This document shows positions 1 to 11,076 of a DNA stretch of 64,000 bases, piece after piece (the first letter of the stretch is position 1; the number at the start of each line of letters is the position of its first letter). The stretch covers positions 1 to 64,000 of the forward strand of contig JBAMDO010000133.1 of NCBI GenBank assembly GCA_037074765.1, read 5' to 3'. The notes under the pieces were generated by a model that saw nothing but the letters and a program-made list of their open reading frames with translations, did no database searches and had not been told where the DNA came from. A program made the translations under genes and the position numbers. The stretch is from Mansonella perstans (taxonomy: Eukaryota > Nematoda > Chromadorea > Rhabditida > Onchocercidae).

Positions 1-228
1 TCGCCGGTTAAAAACTATTTCAACCGTTGATCGCATAATCCCAATCAATGTAAAATAAAAAGTTGTAATTGAAACATCTCGGCCATTTTAAAAACTCTGT
101 TTACCGTCATGCCGATGAAACAAATTATTTTGTTCAATTTCTGCTTTACGTCATTTCGGCTCGGAATGAAACGTTTGCTATACTTAATCTCGGCATCAAT
201 GAAATTAACATAAATGTTGATCATTTTG
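1..228 (-). repeat. left arm of inverted repeat (continues off the window)
   Basis: These bases are the reverse complement of 587-815, with a few substitutions (for example cggcatcaatg against cattgatgtcg). A third version in the same orientation lies at 9726-9955. Arm, 358-base core (229-586) and opposite arm together form a fold-back structure of about 815 bp. Comparison with 9193-9955 shows that the arm continues beyond the A/B boundary, so the true left end of this repeat probably lies outside the window. Confidence 0.85.
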
Positions 229-1442
229 TGTAAGACTAAGCAGAATCCAAAAAGCTATAATGAAACCTCTCTCTTCATTGCTCTTGTCCTCAATTCTCCA
301 AAACTAAGTGGTATCAATGAATATAGGAGTACGGGCAAAACTCCATCTTGTGAATCTTCATTAGGATTTCCCCATTCACTGCTATGTATCATTATCATGG
401 TCGCAATTGTTAAGTGACCCAAATCTCAACTGCCAGATAACGTCAATCGCAACGTCAATATGACTCCAAATCGCAATCGTCGAAGATATCAAAGCTATTG
501 AGAAATCATTATTCGCATCGTCCAGTTGATCTGATGCAGACTGGTGAGCTATTGAACACGGTTCAAAACATCTTGTTGCATGCAATCAAAATGATCAATA
601 TTTGTATTAATTTCATTGATGTCGAGATTAAGTATAGCAAACGTTTCATTCCGAGCCGAAATGACGTAAAGCAGAAATTGAACAAAATAATTTGTTTCAT
701 CGGCATGACGGTAAACAGAGTTTTAAAATGGCCGAGATGCTTCAATTACAACTTTTTATTTTACATTGATTGGGATTATGCGATCAACGGTTGAAATAGT
801 TTTTAACCGGCGAATTACTTTTCACACATTTTCTCTTACATTCACACTTTCCTACATCCAAATTGAAAGTTAATGAATGTGCTCTTTGATTTCCAAAAGC
901 AGCTTAACACTTTTAGTAAGATGATGGATAGTTGAGTTTAGAAGTCAATGAGTGAACAATTTTTATCAGAAGGCGTGCAAAAAGGTGCGTAAGAATCAGA
1001 AGCCGGGCATCATATTCATTGTTGCGATCAAAATACAATTGATAATTTACACTTCAAACTGAATTTCCTGATCTGTTTTTAATTGCCTTTGCTATTCCTC
1101 ATTTCATACGAATAACGCTAACGAAGCATAAGGAATCGAAATTTAATGTTTAGATTTACAAAATTCGTTCAAACAAGTGCCAGCAATTGTGATTTAAAAT
1201 GTGCGACATATTCAAGCAGCTAATTACTAACAATTATGTCTGCAATGTATATCTGAAAGATTTCGATAATCACTGGTTTAATAAAGTCTACTTCCGAGAT
1301 GATTTTTCATGAAGAATGAAGTTTAATCGATCGTTTTGTTTCATTCGCTATTTTCCTAACATATGTTTTCAACATAATTTTATACATTGAAAATCAAAAT
1401 TTTTCATGACTTGGTAATCCGGATTTGGATGTAAATCGAAAA

Positions 1443-1448
1443 TTTATT
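1443..1448 (-). terminator. poly(A) signal AATAAA of serpin copy 1
   Basis: TTTATT on the plus strand reads AATAAA on the minus strand, about 25 bases past the serpin stop codon. This gives a very short 3' UTR, as is common in nematodes. Confidence 0.6.
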
Positions 1449-1472
1449 GCAATCATAATATAAAAATAAAAA

Positions 1473-3523
1473 TTATTCAAGGATTGGCCTGACAAATTGG
1501 CCTGCAAACAGAACGATTTTCAAGTCCTTAATGATTGCAAACAGGAATGGTTGATCAGCAATAAAATTGTACAGAGATAGACGTTGGTCTAACTTAGCTG
1601 CAATGAGCTGAAGATCTTCAACTGGTTCCGTACCTTTTTCACTTACCTGTAAGTAAATGATTGAAGTTTTTATGTTCGCCAAATTATTCATCAAAAAGAA
1701 GCATTGATTAAAATTTTCATTAAAGAAAGACTCACACAAACCTCAATAAATCCTAAATGCACAAATTTACTGATAGAAGTAGGCATTTGATTGCACAGAA
1801 GAAGATTTTCAAAACTAGCATTTCCGTTGAATAAATTTGTTATACCAAATTGCTTCAGCTTGTTTTTCAGATCCAATTGTAATTCCATTCGAAATTTTGG
1901 CAGTGTAATCTGAAATTAAAATAACTTTTAATTGATATCATCAAAATATCTCCAACACTTGTTTAAGGAAGAGAGACGGATAAAATAAGCAAAAATAGTA
2001 GTAAGCAACAAAATCAACTGCCGGAATTTTTTTTATCTTTCACAGTCATATGCATTAACTTGTTTAATAGAAATGACTTACAAAAACACTTTTCTCCTTT
2101 GCATTACCAATATAATTGAATAGCTTTTCGCCTGTCAAATTTTTTAGGACATTAGATAAGCCAAAACGTTTTTGTGGCAATATGAGAACCATTTCTACTT
2201 TATCACCAACATAAGGCATTTTGATAAGTTTCACAAGATTGTCTGCATAATACAATACATTTTCCGTTTTTCGCATCATCGATATCTGAATGATGATAAG
2301 CAAAGATAATTAAGCGGAATATTCAATGATCAATGATTCTTCTAATTACAACAAATATTAGCATACATACCAGTGTCGTTTTTTTTCTAGAAATGTAAAA
2401 ATTTCTTTTGACAGTTAATTCCGGCATGAATTGTTTGTTCCAAGTGCCTTTGAAATAAATTCTATTCATAAGCAATATATAGGTATCATTTTTGGCATTA
2501 TCCACTGTTATCACATCTCTTATTTTATTATTCTTTTTAATCTTAATCCAATCATCTATTTCCTGAAAAGGAGTTTTACGTCACGGTCATGCGGTCATAA
2601 ATCTATTGATGAAATTTGTAGATTAAAAAATGGTAACGACAGCGGTCATTTTTTCATCTATTTTTTTGACTTCACCTCCCCCTATTTATATGACTTTTGT
2701 TTTTATAATCATACCTCAAAAACATCGCCTTTTTCCGTCAAATCGACTTCATATAACGTTGAGTCGAAGTAAGCCTGAAGTATACGTGGGAAGCTACTTT
2801 CTATACGTATTCCTTCCTTTGTGAAAATCTCATTTATTAAATAAAAAACGAAATCATTGTTTCTTCCCCGCTCGGCATCATTAAGAATTGTCTTGTAGTA
2901 TACTCGAAATTCTGGTACGCTTGTAGCTGAGAATTTAATTTATAATTAATTTAACATTCTTGGATTATATTTATCTTTTTGACTTTCCTAACATTGGCGA
3001 TAGACAAAATTTTGAGGAATGAGCTATGGGATACGTTTTCGGCGGTTTTTGAATAATATGTCAATTTTTAAAATGCCATGCCATTTACAATAACATGCCA
3101 TGAATAATATGCCAATTCTGATTAACAATGCCAATTGTTCAGGCTTAAAATTTCTAATCGATGATTACTTCCTCCTAGAACATCAAGTAATTGATGCTTT
3201 GATGTGCCATCTACTGTAAGATAAACCATGAAAAGTAAGGTTGACACTGCAAGAGGAGATAGGATTGCTGATTCATCATCTCTTGCTGTCTTTTGTAGTA
3301 AATTAATCGCGAAGTTCCACTGCGTACGATCAATTACGGAACTGAAAAATTCCGTTATTGTAGAAAAGTAAGAAAGTTATCGTTATGGAAAGTCATTTAG
3401 TCGCTTCAAAAATAATATTCATAAGAAATTTTAAATTTTCTTGCAATACATTTCTCCAAATATAAAGATGATTTGAGTGCTCGCAATGAGAAGCAATACG
3501 GCTGTGATTTTTTGGTTGATCAT
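1473..3523 (-). CDS. secreted serpin (serine protease inhibitor family), copy 1
   Basis: Seven exons read in phase: 3523-3450, 3341-3169, 2926-2715, 2562-2371, 2285-2082, 1909-1742 and 1646-1473, giving 398 aa, a normal serpin length. The start at 3523 opens a hydrophobic signal peptide (MINQKITAVLLLIASTQ). Family hallmarks follow in order: an ILSPLAVSTLL helix segment, LLMNRIYFKGTWNKQF (the NAIYFKG-type motif), VLILPQKR, LPKFRMELQLDLKNKL, and the reactive-loop side FIEVSEKGTEPVEDLQ. Near the C-terminus is NFIADQPFLFAI, the classic aDhPFlF block. Serpins trap proteases by inserting the cleaved reactive loop into a beta sheet; filarial serpins are secreted or stage-specific. The hinge here (GTEPVEDL) lacks the usual run of small residues (GTEAAAAT), so inhibitory activity is doubtful. 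All junctions are GT-AG. An AATAAA lies at 1443-1448. Confidence 0.93.
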
Positions 3524-3625
3524 CCCAAAATATCAATGCAACACTGAAAATGCTGTAATTATGCAAATGAATCGACAATGGTTTGGATGGCAAATGGATA
3601 AGGAACGGAATCGGTTGCTGAAGAA

Positions 3626-3679
3626 ATGCTGAAAGTATTTATTATACTGATTTGCAGCTATGCACTGGCAGGCCTTTCG
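3626..3679 (+). CDS. candidate first exon of a small secreted protein, divergent from serpin copy 1
   Basis: ATG at 3626 opens MLKVFIILICSYALAGLS, a good eukaryotic signal peptide (short basic start, hydrophobic core, small residues before a likely cleavage site). It is followed at once by a possible donor TCG|GTAAATC. It diverges from the serpin, with about 100 bases between the two ATGs, so the pair could share a promoter. I could not find a matching downstream exon: the acceptor-like tgatacag sites at about 3826 and 4116 give short or inconsistent frames, and the frame differs between the two copies of the unit. It may be a real gene, a relic, or chance. Confidence 0.3.
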
Positions 3680-3693
3680 GTAAATCATTTCCT

Positions 3694-4258
3694 CATAAAT
3701 CCAAAAGCATTTTTTTCATTATAAAAACACTTTTTAATGAAAAATATATCCAAGCATTTCATACGTTTTGTACATCATTCAACCTGTTCAAACAGTATAA
3801 GCACTTGTTTTTGTGTTCTGATACAGTGAATGGAAAGTTGTTTTGATTATTTATTCACCCCAACAATTATTCCCAACAAAGAAAGTAATCCTGGACTTTA
3901 GCTGTTAATGATTAATTCTCCTATCAAAACAATTTGTTTTTCTAAATGTTAAGGAAACAGCTTTGCTTTGTAGTTTTTATTACAAATGTGTCCCTGGTTC
4001 TCTCGAATACAAATTTTTCGCTCTTTTTTAATAAAAAATAAATCCAAGCATTTTATGTTTGCATATCATTCAATCTGTTTAAGCAATATGAACACCTGTT
4101 TTTATGTCCTGATACAGGGAGTGAAAAGGTGTTTTAATTATTTACTCACTCTAACAATTATTTCCAATAACGAAAATCTTCCTGGACTTTAGCTGTTAAT
4201 GATTAATTCTCCTATCAGAACAATGTGTTTTTCTGAACGTTAACAAACTAGCTTTGCT
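3694..4258. repeat. internal diverged tandem repeat of about 290 bp (copy 1 of the unit)
   Basis: Two diverged copies sit about 290 bases apart. Landmarks shared in the same order are aatccaagcattt, atcattcaa(c/t)ctgtt, tgatacag, ctggactttagctgttaatg and attctcctatca. The copies differ by many substitutions, so this repeat is far older than the 4.48 kb duplication that contains it. Confidence 0.8.
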
Positions 4259-5930
4259 TAACAAAAAAAAAAAAATTATAACAAATATTTCTCTGCTTTA
4301 TTTTTTTTGACTTCAATTCATTGACAATTTTCAATTTTACGCTTTTATGGAAATATACTATATCGGACCGCAAAGAATGTTGGCTTTATTGAACCTCACA
4401 AGATTTTTCTTGAAATGACAACAGTAGAAGACTAAACAACAAATTTTCAAATAAATAAGGAAAAATTTTGATTGCTTCAGTGTATCTTCCTTGCCATTAA
4501 AATGACTTCTATGGTTACATTGCAAATAGTCGTTTAGAATCATTTTCGCTATTAAGTTAAGCAATTTCTACAAAAATTTTCATGTTGGTATCATTGAGTT
4601 TAAGGTAATAAAAAAATTAAGCAAAAGATTAAACAAGTTTTTTTGCAGCATTTATTTTTCAGAGAAATTAATTCTCATTTACTCATACGGACAAGAAATA
4701 TACCTTACGTAAGACTAAGCAGAATCCAAGAAGCTATAATGAAACCTCTCTCTTCATTGCTCTTGTCCTCAATTCTCCAAAACTAAGTGGTATCAATGAA
4801 ATATAGGAGTACGGGCAAAACTCCATCTTGTGAATCTTCATTAGGATTTCCCCATTCACTGCTATGTATCATTATCATGGTCGCAATTGTTAAGTGACCC
4901 CAAATCTCAACTGTCAGATAACGTCAAATCGCAACTGTCAAATATGACTCAAAATCGCAATCGTCGAAGATATCAAAGCTATTGGAGAAATCATTATTCG
5001 CATCGTCCAGTTGATCTGATGCACGACTGGTGAGCTATTGAACACGGTTCAAAACATCTTGTTGCATGCAATCAAAATGATCAATATTTGTATTAATTTC
5101 ATTGATGTCGAGATTAAGTATAGCAAACGTTTCATTCCGAGCCGAAATGACGTAAAGCAGAAAATTGAACAAAATAATTTGTTTCATCGGCATGACGGTA
5201 AACAGAGTTTTTAAAATGGCCGAGATGCTTCAATTACAACTTTTTATTTTACATTGATTGGGATTATGCGATCAACGGTTGAAATAGTTTTTAACCGGCG
5301 AATTACTTTCACACATTTTCTCTTACATTCACACTTTCCTACATCCAAATTGAAAGTTAATGAATGTGCTCTTTGATTTCCAAAAGCAGCTTAACACTTT
5401 TAGTAAGATGATGGATAGTTGAGTTTAGAAGTCAATGAGTGAACAATTTTTATCAGAAGGCGTGCAAAAAGGTGCGTAAGAATCAGAAGCCGGGCATCAT
5501 ATTCATTGTTGCGATCAAAATACAATTGATAATTTACACTTCAAACTGAATTTCCTGATCTGTTTTTAATTGCCTTTGCTATTCCTCATTTCATACGAAT
5601 AACGCTAACGAAGCATAAGGAATCGAAATTTAATGTTTAGATTTACAAAATTCGTTCAAACAAGTGCCAGCAATTGTGATTTAAAATGTGCGACATATTC
5701 AAGCAGCTAATTACTAACAATTATGTCTGCAATGTATATCTGAAAGATTTCGATAATCACTGGTTTAATAAAGTCTACTTCCGAGATGATTTTTCATGAA
5801 GAATGAAGTTTAATCGATCGTTTTGTTTCATTCGCTATTTTCCTAACATATGTTTTCAAACATAATTTTATACATTGAAAATCAAAATTTTTCATGACTT
5901 GGTAATCCGGATTTGGATGTAAATCGAAAA

Positions 5931-5936
5931 TTTATT
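5931..5936 (-). terminator. poly(A) signal AATAAA of serpin copy 2
   Basis: Same position relative to the stop codon as in copy 1 (about 25 bases downstream on the minus strand). Confidence 0.6.
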
Positions 5937-5960
5937 GCAATCATAATATAAAAATAAAAA

Positions 5961-8013
5961 TTATTCAAGGATTGGCCTGACAAATTGGCCTGCAAACAGA
6001 ACGATTTTCAAGTCCTTAATGATTGCAAACAGGAATGGTTGATCAGCAATAAAATTGTACAGAGATAGACGTTGGTCTAACTTAGCTGCAATGAGCTGAA
6101 GATCTTCAACTGGTTCCGTACCTTTTTCACTTACCTGTAAGTAAATGATTGAAGTTTTTATGTTCGCCAAATTATTCATCAAAAAAGAAGCATTGATTAA
6201 AATTTTCATTAAAGAAAGACTCACACAAACCTCAATAAATCCTAAATGCACAAATTTACTGATAGAAGTAGGCATTTGATTGCACAGAAGAAGATTTTCA
6301 AAACTAGCATTTCCGTTGAATAAATTTGTTATACCAAATTGCTTCAGCTTGTTTTTCAGATCCAATTGTAATTCCATTCGAAATTTTGGCAGTGTAATCT
6401 GAAATTAAAATAACTTTTAATTGATATCATCAAAATATCTCCAACACTTGTTTAAGGAAGAGAGACGGATAAAATAAGCAAAAATAGTAGTAAGCAACAA
6501 AATCAACTGCCGGAATTTTTTTTATCTTTCACAGTCATATGCATTAACTTGTTTAATAGAAATGACTTACAAAAACACTTTTCTCCTTTGCATTACCAAT
6601 ATAATTGAATAGCTTTTCGCCTGTCAAATTTTTTAGGACATTAGATAAGCCAAAACGTTTTTGTGGCAATATGAGAACCATTTCTACTTTATCACCAACA
6701 TAAGGCATTTTGATAAGTTTCACAAGATTGTCTGCATAATACAATACATTTTCCGTTTTTCGCATCATCGATATCTGAATGATGATAAGCAAAGATAATT
6801 AAGCGGAATATTCAATGATCAATGATTCTTCTAATTACAACAAATATTAGCATACATACCAGTGTCGTTTTTTTTCTAGAAATGTAAAAATTTCTTTTGA
6901 CAGTTAATTCCGGCATGAATTGTTTGTTCCAAGTGCCTTTGAAATAAATTCTATTCATAAGCAATATATAGGTATCATTTTTGGCATTATCCACTGTTAT
7001 CACATCTCTTATTTTATTATTCTTTTTAATCTTAATCCAATCATCTATTTCCTGAAAAGGAGTTTTACGTCACGGTCATGCGGTCATAAATCTATTGATG
7101 AAATTTGTAGATTAAAAAAATGGTAACGACAGCGGTCATTTTTTCATCTATTTTTTTTGACTTCACCTCCCCCTATTTATATGACTTTTGTTTTTATAAT
7201 CATACCTCAAAAACATCGCCTTTTTCCGTCAAATCGACTTCATATAACGTTGAGTCGAAGTAAGCCTGAAGTATACGTGGGAAGCTACTTTCTATACGTA
7301 TTCCTTCCTTTGTGAAAATCTCATTTATTAAATAAAAAACGAAATCATTGTTTCTTCCCCGCTCGGCATCATTAAGAATTGTCTTGTAGTATACTCGAAA
7401 TTCTGGTACGCTTGTAGCTGAGAATTTAATTTATAATTAATTTAACATTCTTGGATTATATTTATCTTTTTGACTTTCCTAACATTGGCGATAGACAAAA
7501 TTTTGAGGAATGAGCTATGGGATACGTTTTCGGCGGTTTTTGAATAATATGTCAATTTTTAAAATGCCATGCCATTTACAATAACATGCCATGAATAATA
7601 TGCCAATTCTGATTAACATGCCAATTGTTCAGGCTTAAAATTTCTAATCGATGATTACTTCCTCCTAGAACATCAAGTAATTGATGCTTTGATGTGCCAT
7701 CTACTGTAAGATAAACCATGAAAAGTAAGGTTGACACTGCAAGAGGAGATAGGATTGCTGATTCATCATCTCTTGCTGTCTTTTGTAGTAAATTAATCGC
7801 GAAGTTCCACTGCGTACGATCAATTACGGAACTGAAAAATTCCGTTATTGTAGAAAAGTAAGAAAGTTATCGTTATGGAAAGTCATTTAGTCGCTTCAAA
7901 AATAATATTCATAAGAAATTTTAAATTTTCTTGCAATACATTTCTCCAAATATAAAGATGATTTGAGTGCTCGCAATGAGAAGCAATACGGCTGTGATTT
8001 TTTGGTTGATCAT
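5961..8013 (-). CDS. secreted serpin, copy 2
   Basis: This is the second copy of the seven-exon serpin, with exons 8013-7940, 7831-7659, 7417-7206, 7051-6860, 6774-6571, 6398-6231 and 6134-5961. Each exon has exactly the same length as in copy 1, and the total is again 398 aa. The exons I compared translate identically; the differences are intronic. For example, an extra A in the last intron joins the last two exons into one open frame of 138 codons, which is not the spliced product. The signal peptide, FKGTW motif, hinge GTEPVEDL and the ADQPFLF C-terminus are all present. Lying tandem to copy 1 on the same strand, it suggests a growing serpin cluster or an assembly duplicate of one locus. 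Confidence 0.92.
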
Positions 8014-8115
8014 CCCAAAATATCAATGCAACACTGAAAATGCTGTAATTATGCAAATGAATCGACAATGGTTTGGATGGCAAATGGATAAGGAACGGAA
8101 TCGGTTGCTGAAGAA

Positions 8116-8169
8116 ATGCTGAAAGTATTTATTATACTGATTTGCAGCTATGCACTGGCAGGCCTTTCG
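8116..8169 (+). CDS. candidate secreted-protein first exon, divergent from serpin copy 2
   Basis: Identical to 3626-3679 in the second unit, including the following GTAAATC donor. The same caution applies: no downstream coding exon could be assigned. Confidence 0.3.
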
Positions 8170-8183
8170 GTAAATCATTTCCT

Positions 8184-8740
8184 CATAAATCCAAAAGCAT
8201 TTTTTTCATTATAAAAACACTTTTTAATGAAAAATATATCCAAGCATTTCATACGTTTTGTACATCATTCAACCTGTTCAAACAGTATAAGCACTTGTTT
8301 TTGTGTTCTGATACAGTGAATGGAAAGTTGTTTTGATTATTTATTCACCCCAACAATTATTCCCAACAAAGAAAGTAATCCTGGACTTTAGCTGTTAATG
8401 ATTAATTCTCCTATCAAAACAATTTGTTTTTCTAAATGTTAAGGATTAACAGCTTTGCTTTGTAGTTTTTATTACAAATGTGTCCCTGGTTCTCTCGAAT
8501 ACAAATTTTTCGCTCTTTTTAATAAAAAATAAATCCAAGCATTTTATGTTTGCATATCATTCAATCTGTTTAAGCAATATGAACACCTGTTTTTATGTCC
8601 TGATACAGGAGTGAAAAGGTGTTTTAATTATTTACTCACTCTAACAATTATTTCCAATAACGAAAATCTTCCTGGACTTTAGCTGTTAATGATTAATTCT
8701 CCTATCAGAACAATGTGTTTTCTGAACGTTAACAAACTAG
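8184..8740. repeat. internal diverged tandem repeat of about 290 bp (copy 2 of the unit)
   Basis: Same arrangement as 3694-4258, carried along in the second unit with a few one- to three-base indels. Confidence 0.8.
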
Positions 8741-9191
8741 CTTTGCTTAACAAAAAAAAAAAAATTATAACAAATATTTCTCTGCTTTATTTTTTTGACT
8801 TCAATTCATTGACAATTTTCAATTTTACGCTTTTATGGAAATATACTATATCGGACCGCAAAGAATGTTGGCTTTATTGAACCTCACAAGATTTTTCTTG
8901 AAATGACAACAGTAGAAGACTAAACAACAAATTTTCAAATAAATAAGGAAAAATTTTGATTGCTTCAGTGTATCTTCCTTGCCATTAAAATGACTTCTAT
9001 GGTTACATTGCAAATAGTCGTTTAGAATCATTTTCGCTATTAAGTTAAGCAATTTCTACAAAAATTTTCATGTTGGTATCATTGAGTTTAAGGTAATAAA
9101 AAAATTAAGCAAAAGATTAAACAAGTTTTTTTGCAGCATTTATTTTTCAGAGAAATTAATTCTCATTTACTCATACGGACAAGAAATATAC

Positions 9192-10715
9192 CTTACGTAA
9201 GACAAAACGATCGATTAAACTTCATTCTTCATGAAAAATCATCTCGGAAGTAGACTTTATTAAACCAGTGATTATCGAAATCTTTCAGATATACATTGCA
9301 GACATAATTGTTAGTAATTAGCTGCTTGAATATGTCGCACATTTTAAATCACAATTGCTGGCACTTGTTTGAACGAATTTTGTAAATCTAAACATTAAAT
9401 TTCGATTCCTTATGCTTCGTTAGCGTTATTCGTATGAAATGAGGAATAGCAAAGGCAATTAAAAACAGATCAGGAAATTCAGTTTGAAGTGTAAATTATC
9501 AATTGTATTTTGATCGCAACAATGAATATGATGCCCGGCTTCTGATTCTTACGCACCTTTTTGCACGCCTTCTGATAAAAATTGTTCACTCATTGACTTC
9601 TAAACTCAACTATCCATCATCTTACTAAAAGTGTTAAGCTGCTTTTGGAAATCAAAGAGCACATTCATTAACTTTCAATTTGGATGTAGGAAAGTGTGAA
9701 TGTAAGAGAAAATGTGTGAAAAGTAATTCGCCGGTTAAAAACTATTTCAACCGTTGATCGCATAATCCCAATCAATGTAAAATAAAAAGTTGTAATTGAA
9801 GCATCTTGGCCATTTTAAAAACTCTGTTTACCGTCACGCCGATGAAACAAATTATTTTGTTCAATTTCTGCTTTACGTCATTTCGGCTCGGAATGAAACG
9901 TTTGCTATACTTAATCTCGGCATCAATGAAATTAACATAAATGTTGATCATTTTGTGTAAGACTAAGCACCTTACGTAAGACTAAGCAGAATCCAAAAAG
10001 CTATAATGAAACCTCTCTCTTCATTGCTCTTGTCCTCAATTCTCCAAAACTAAGTGGTATCAATGAAATATAGGAGTACGGGCAAAACTCCATCTTGTGA
10101 ATCTTCATTAGGATTTCCCCATTCACTGCTATGTATCATTATCATGGTCGCAATTGTTAAGTGATCCCAAATCTCAACTGCCAGATAACGTCAAATCGCA
10201 ACAATCAAATATGACTCCAAATCGCAATCGTCGAAGATATCAAAGCTATTCGAGAAATCATTATTCGCATCGTCCAGTTGATCTGATGCAGGACTGGTGA
10301 GCTATTGAACACGGTTCAAAACATCTTGTTGCATGCAATCAAAATGATCAGTATTTGTGTTAATTTCATTGATGTCGAGATTAAGTATAGCAAACGTTTC
10401 ATTCCGAGCCGAAATGACGTAAAGCAGAAAGTTGAACAAAGTAATTTGTTTCATCGGCATGACGGTAAACAGAGTTTTTAAAATGACAAAGATGCTTCAA
10501 TGACCACTTTTTATTTTATATTGATTGCGATTATGCGACCAATGGTTCAAATAATTTTTAACCGGCGAATTACTTTCCACACATTTTCTCTTACATTCAC
10601 ACTTTCCTACCTGCAAATTGAAAGTTAATGAACGTGCTCTTTGATTTCCAAAAGCAGCTTAACACTTTTAGTAAGATGATGGATAGTTGAGTTTAGAAGT
10701 CAACGAGTGAACGAT
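9192..10715. repeat. partial third unit arranged as an inverted repeat
   Basis: 9193-9955 is the reverse complement of about 587-1340. After the junction taagactaagcaccttacg comes a third copy of the core (9976-10335), then a right arm (10336-10572) and a truncated flank that matches unit 1 up to about 10715. The right part carries more substitutions than units 1 and 2 do from each other (for example aacgtgctc for aatgtgctc and tgcaaattg for tccaaattg). No serpin sequence is present here. Confidence 0.9.
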
Positions 10716-10975
10716 TTTTAATTCAATCATTGTTCAACAATTCTTCATTTGTTCTTTAATAAAATATTGGTGCTGAATGATTTGCATATTGTTGCAGTTT
10801 TCCATCTGATTTCTTTTTTAATCAATTTTTCCCTTTTAATAATCGGATCATTTGGTATAACATATGGTCGATTTTCTTAATAATTATTTTTTGACACCTG
10901 AGGAAGAATAACAATTATTTATGCAACTCAACAACTCTTTTGCCTGAAAAAATTGTTTTGACCTCTGGAAATTAT

Positions 10976-11056
10976 GTAATAAGACAGTCTCCGAAAAAAA
11001 AATAAGACAGTCTCCAAAAATAAAGGTAATAAGACAGTCTCCGAAATAAAGAAGGA
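10976..11056. repeat. short tandem repeat, three copies of ataagacagtctccgaaa
   Basis: Three imperfect copies of an element of about 20-25 bases containing aagacagtctcc occur in a row, directly upstream of the decayed retroelement. Confidence 0.75.
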
Positions 11057-11076
11057 TATTTTTTGGATAACATTAT

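Larger units (their letters stand above)
229..4708. repeat. tandem duplication unit, copy 1 (about 4.48 kb, carries a serpin gene)
   Basis: The unit starts at gtaagactaagcagaatcc (230) and ends at the palindrome cttacgtaag (around 4703-4712). It recurs almost unchanged at 4709-9191, with an offset of 4479 bases at the left growing to 4490 bases at the right because of small indels. It contains the 358-base core, the right inverted-repeat arm (587-815), about 650 bases of apparently non-coding DNA, the serpin gene and a 1.1 kb tail. No other convincing gene was seen in the flanks apart from the short signal-peptide ORF at 3626. Confidence 0.95.
4709..9191. repeat. tandem duplication unit, copy 2
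   Basis: This is a direct repeat of 229-4708. The differences I saw are mostly one-base changes in homopolymer or near-homopolymer runs: a five-A run against six A at 1694/6182; gggag against ggag at 4116/8609; an extra base at 3127 relative to 7618; and T runs near 2664, 4020 and 4300. One larger difference is aaggaaacag against aaggattaacag (3952/8440). Exon sequences of the serpin appear unchanged between copies. Confidence 0.95.

Noticed and set aside
5961..6377. Single 138-codon ORF as the serpin C-terminus
   Set aside because: It reads through the last intron. Splicing at the GT-AG pair restores the conserved FIEVSEKGTEP junction, and the other copy has a frameshift in this intron.
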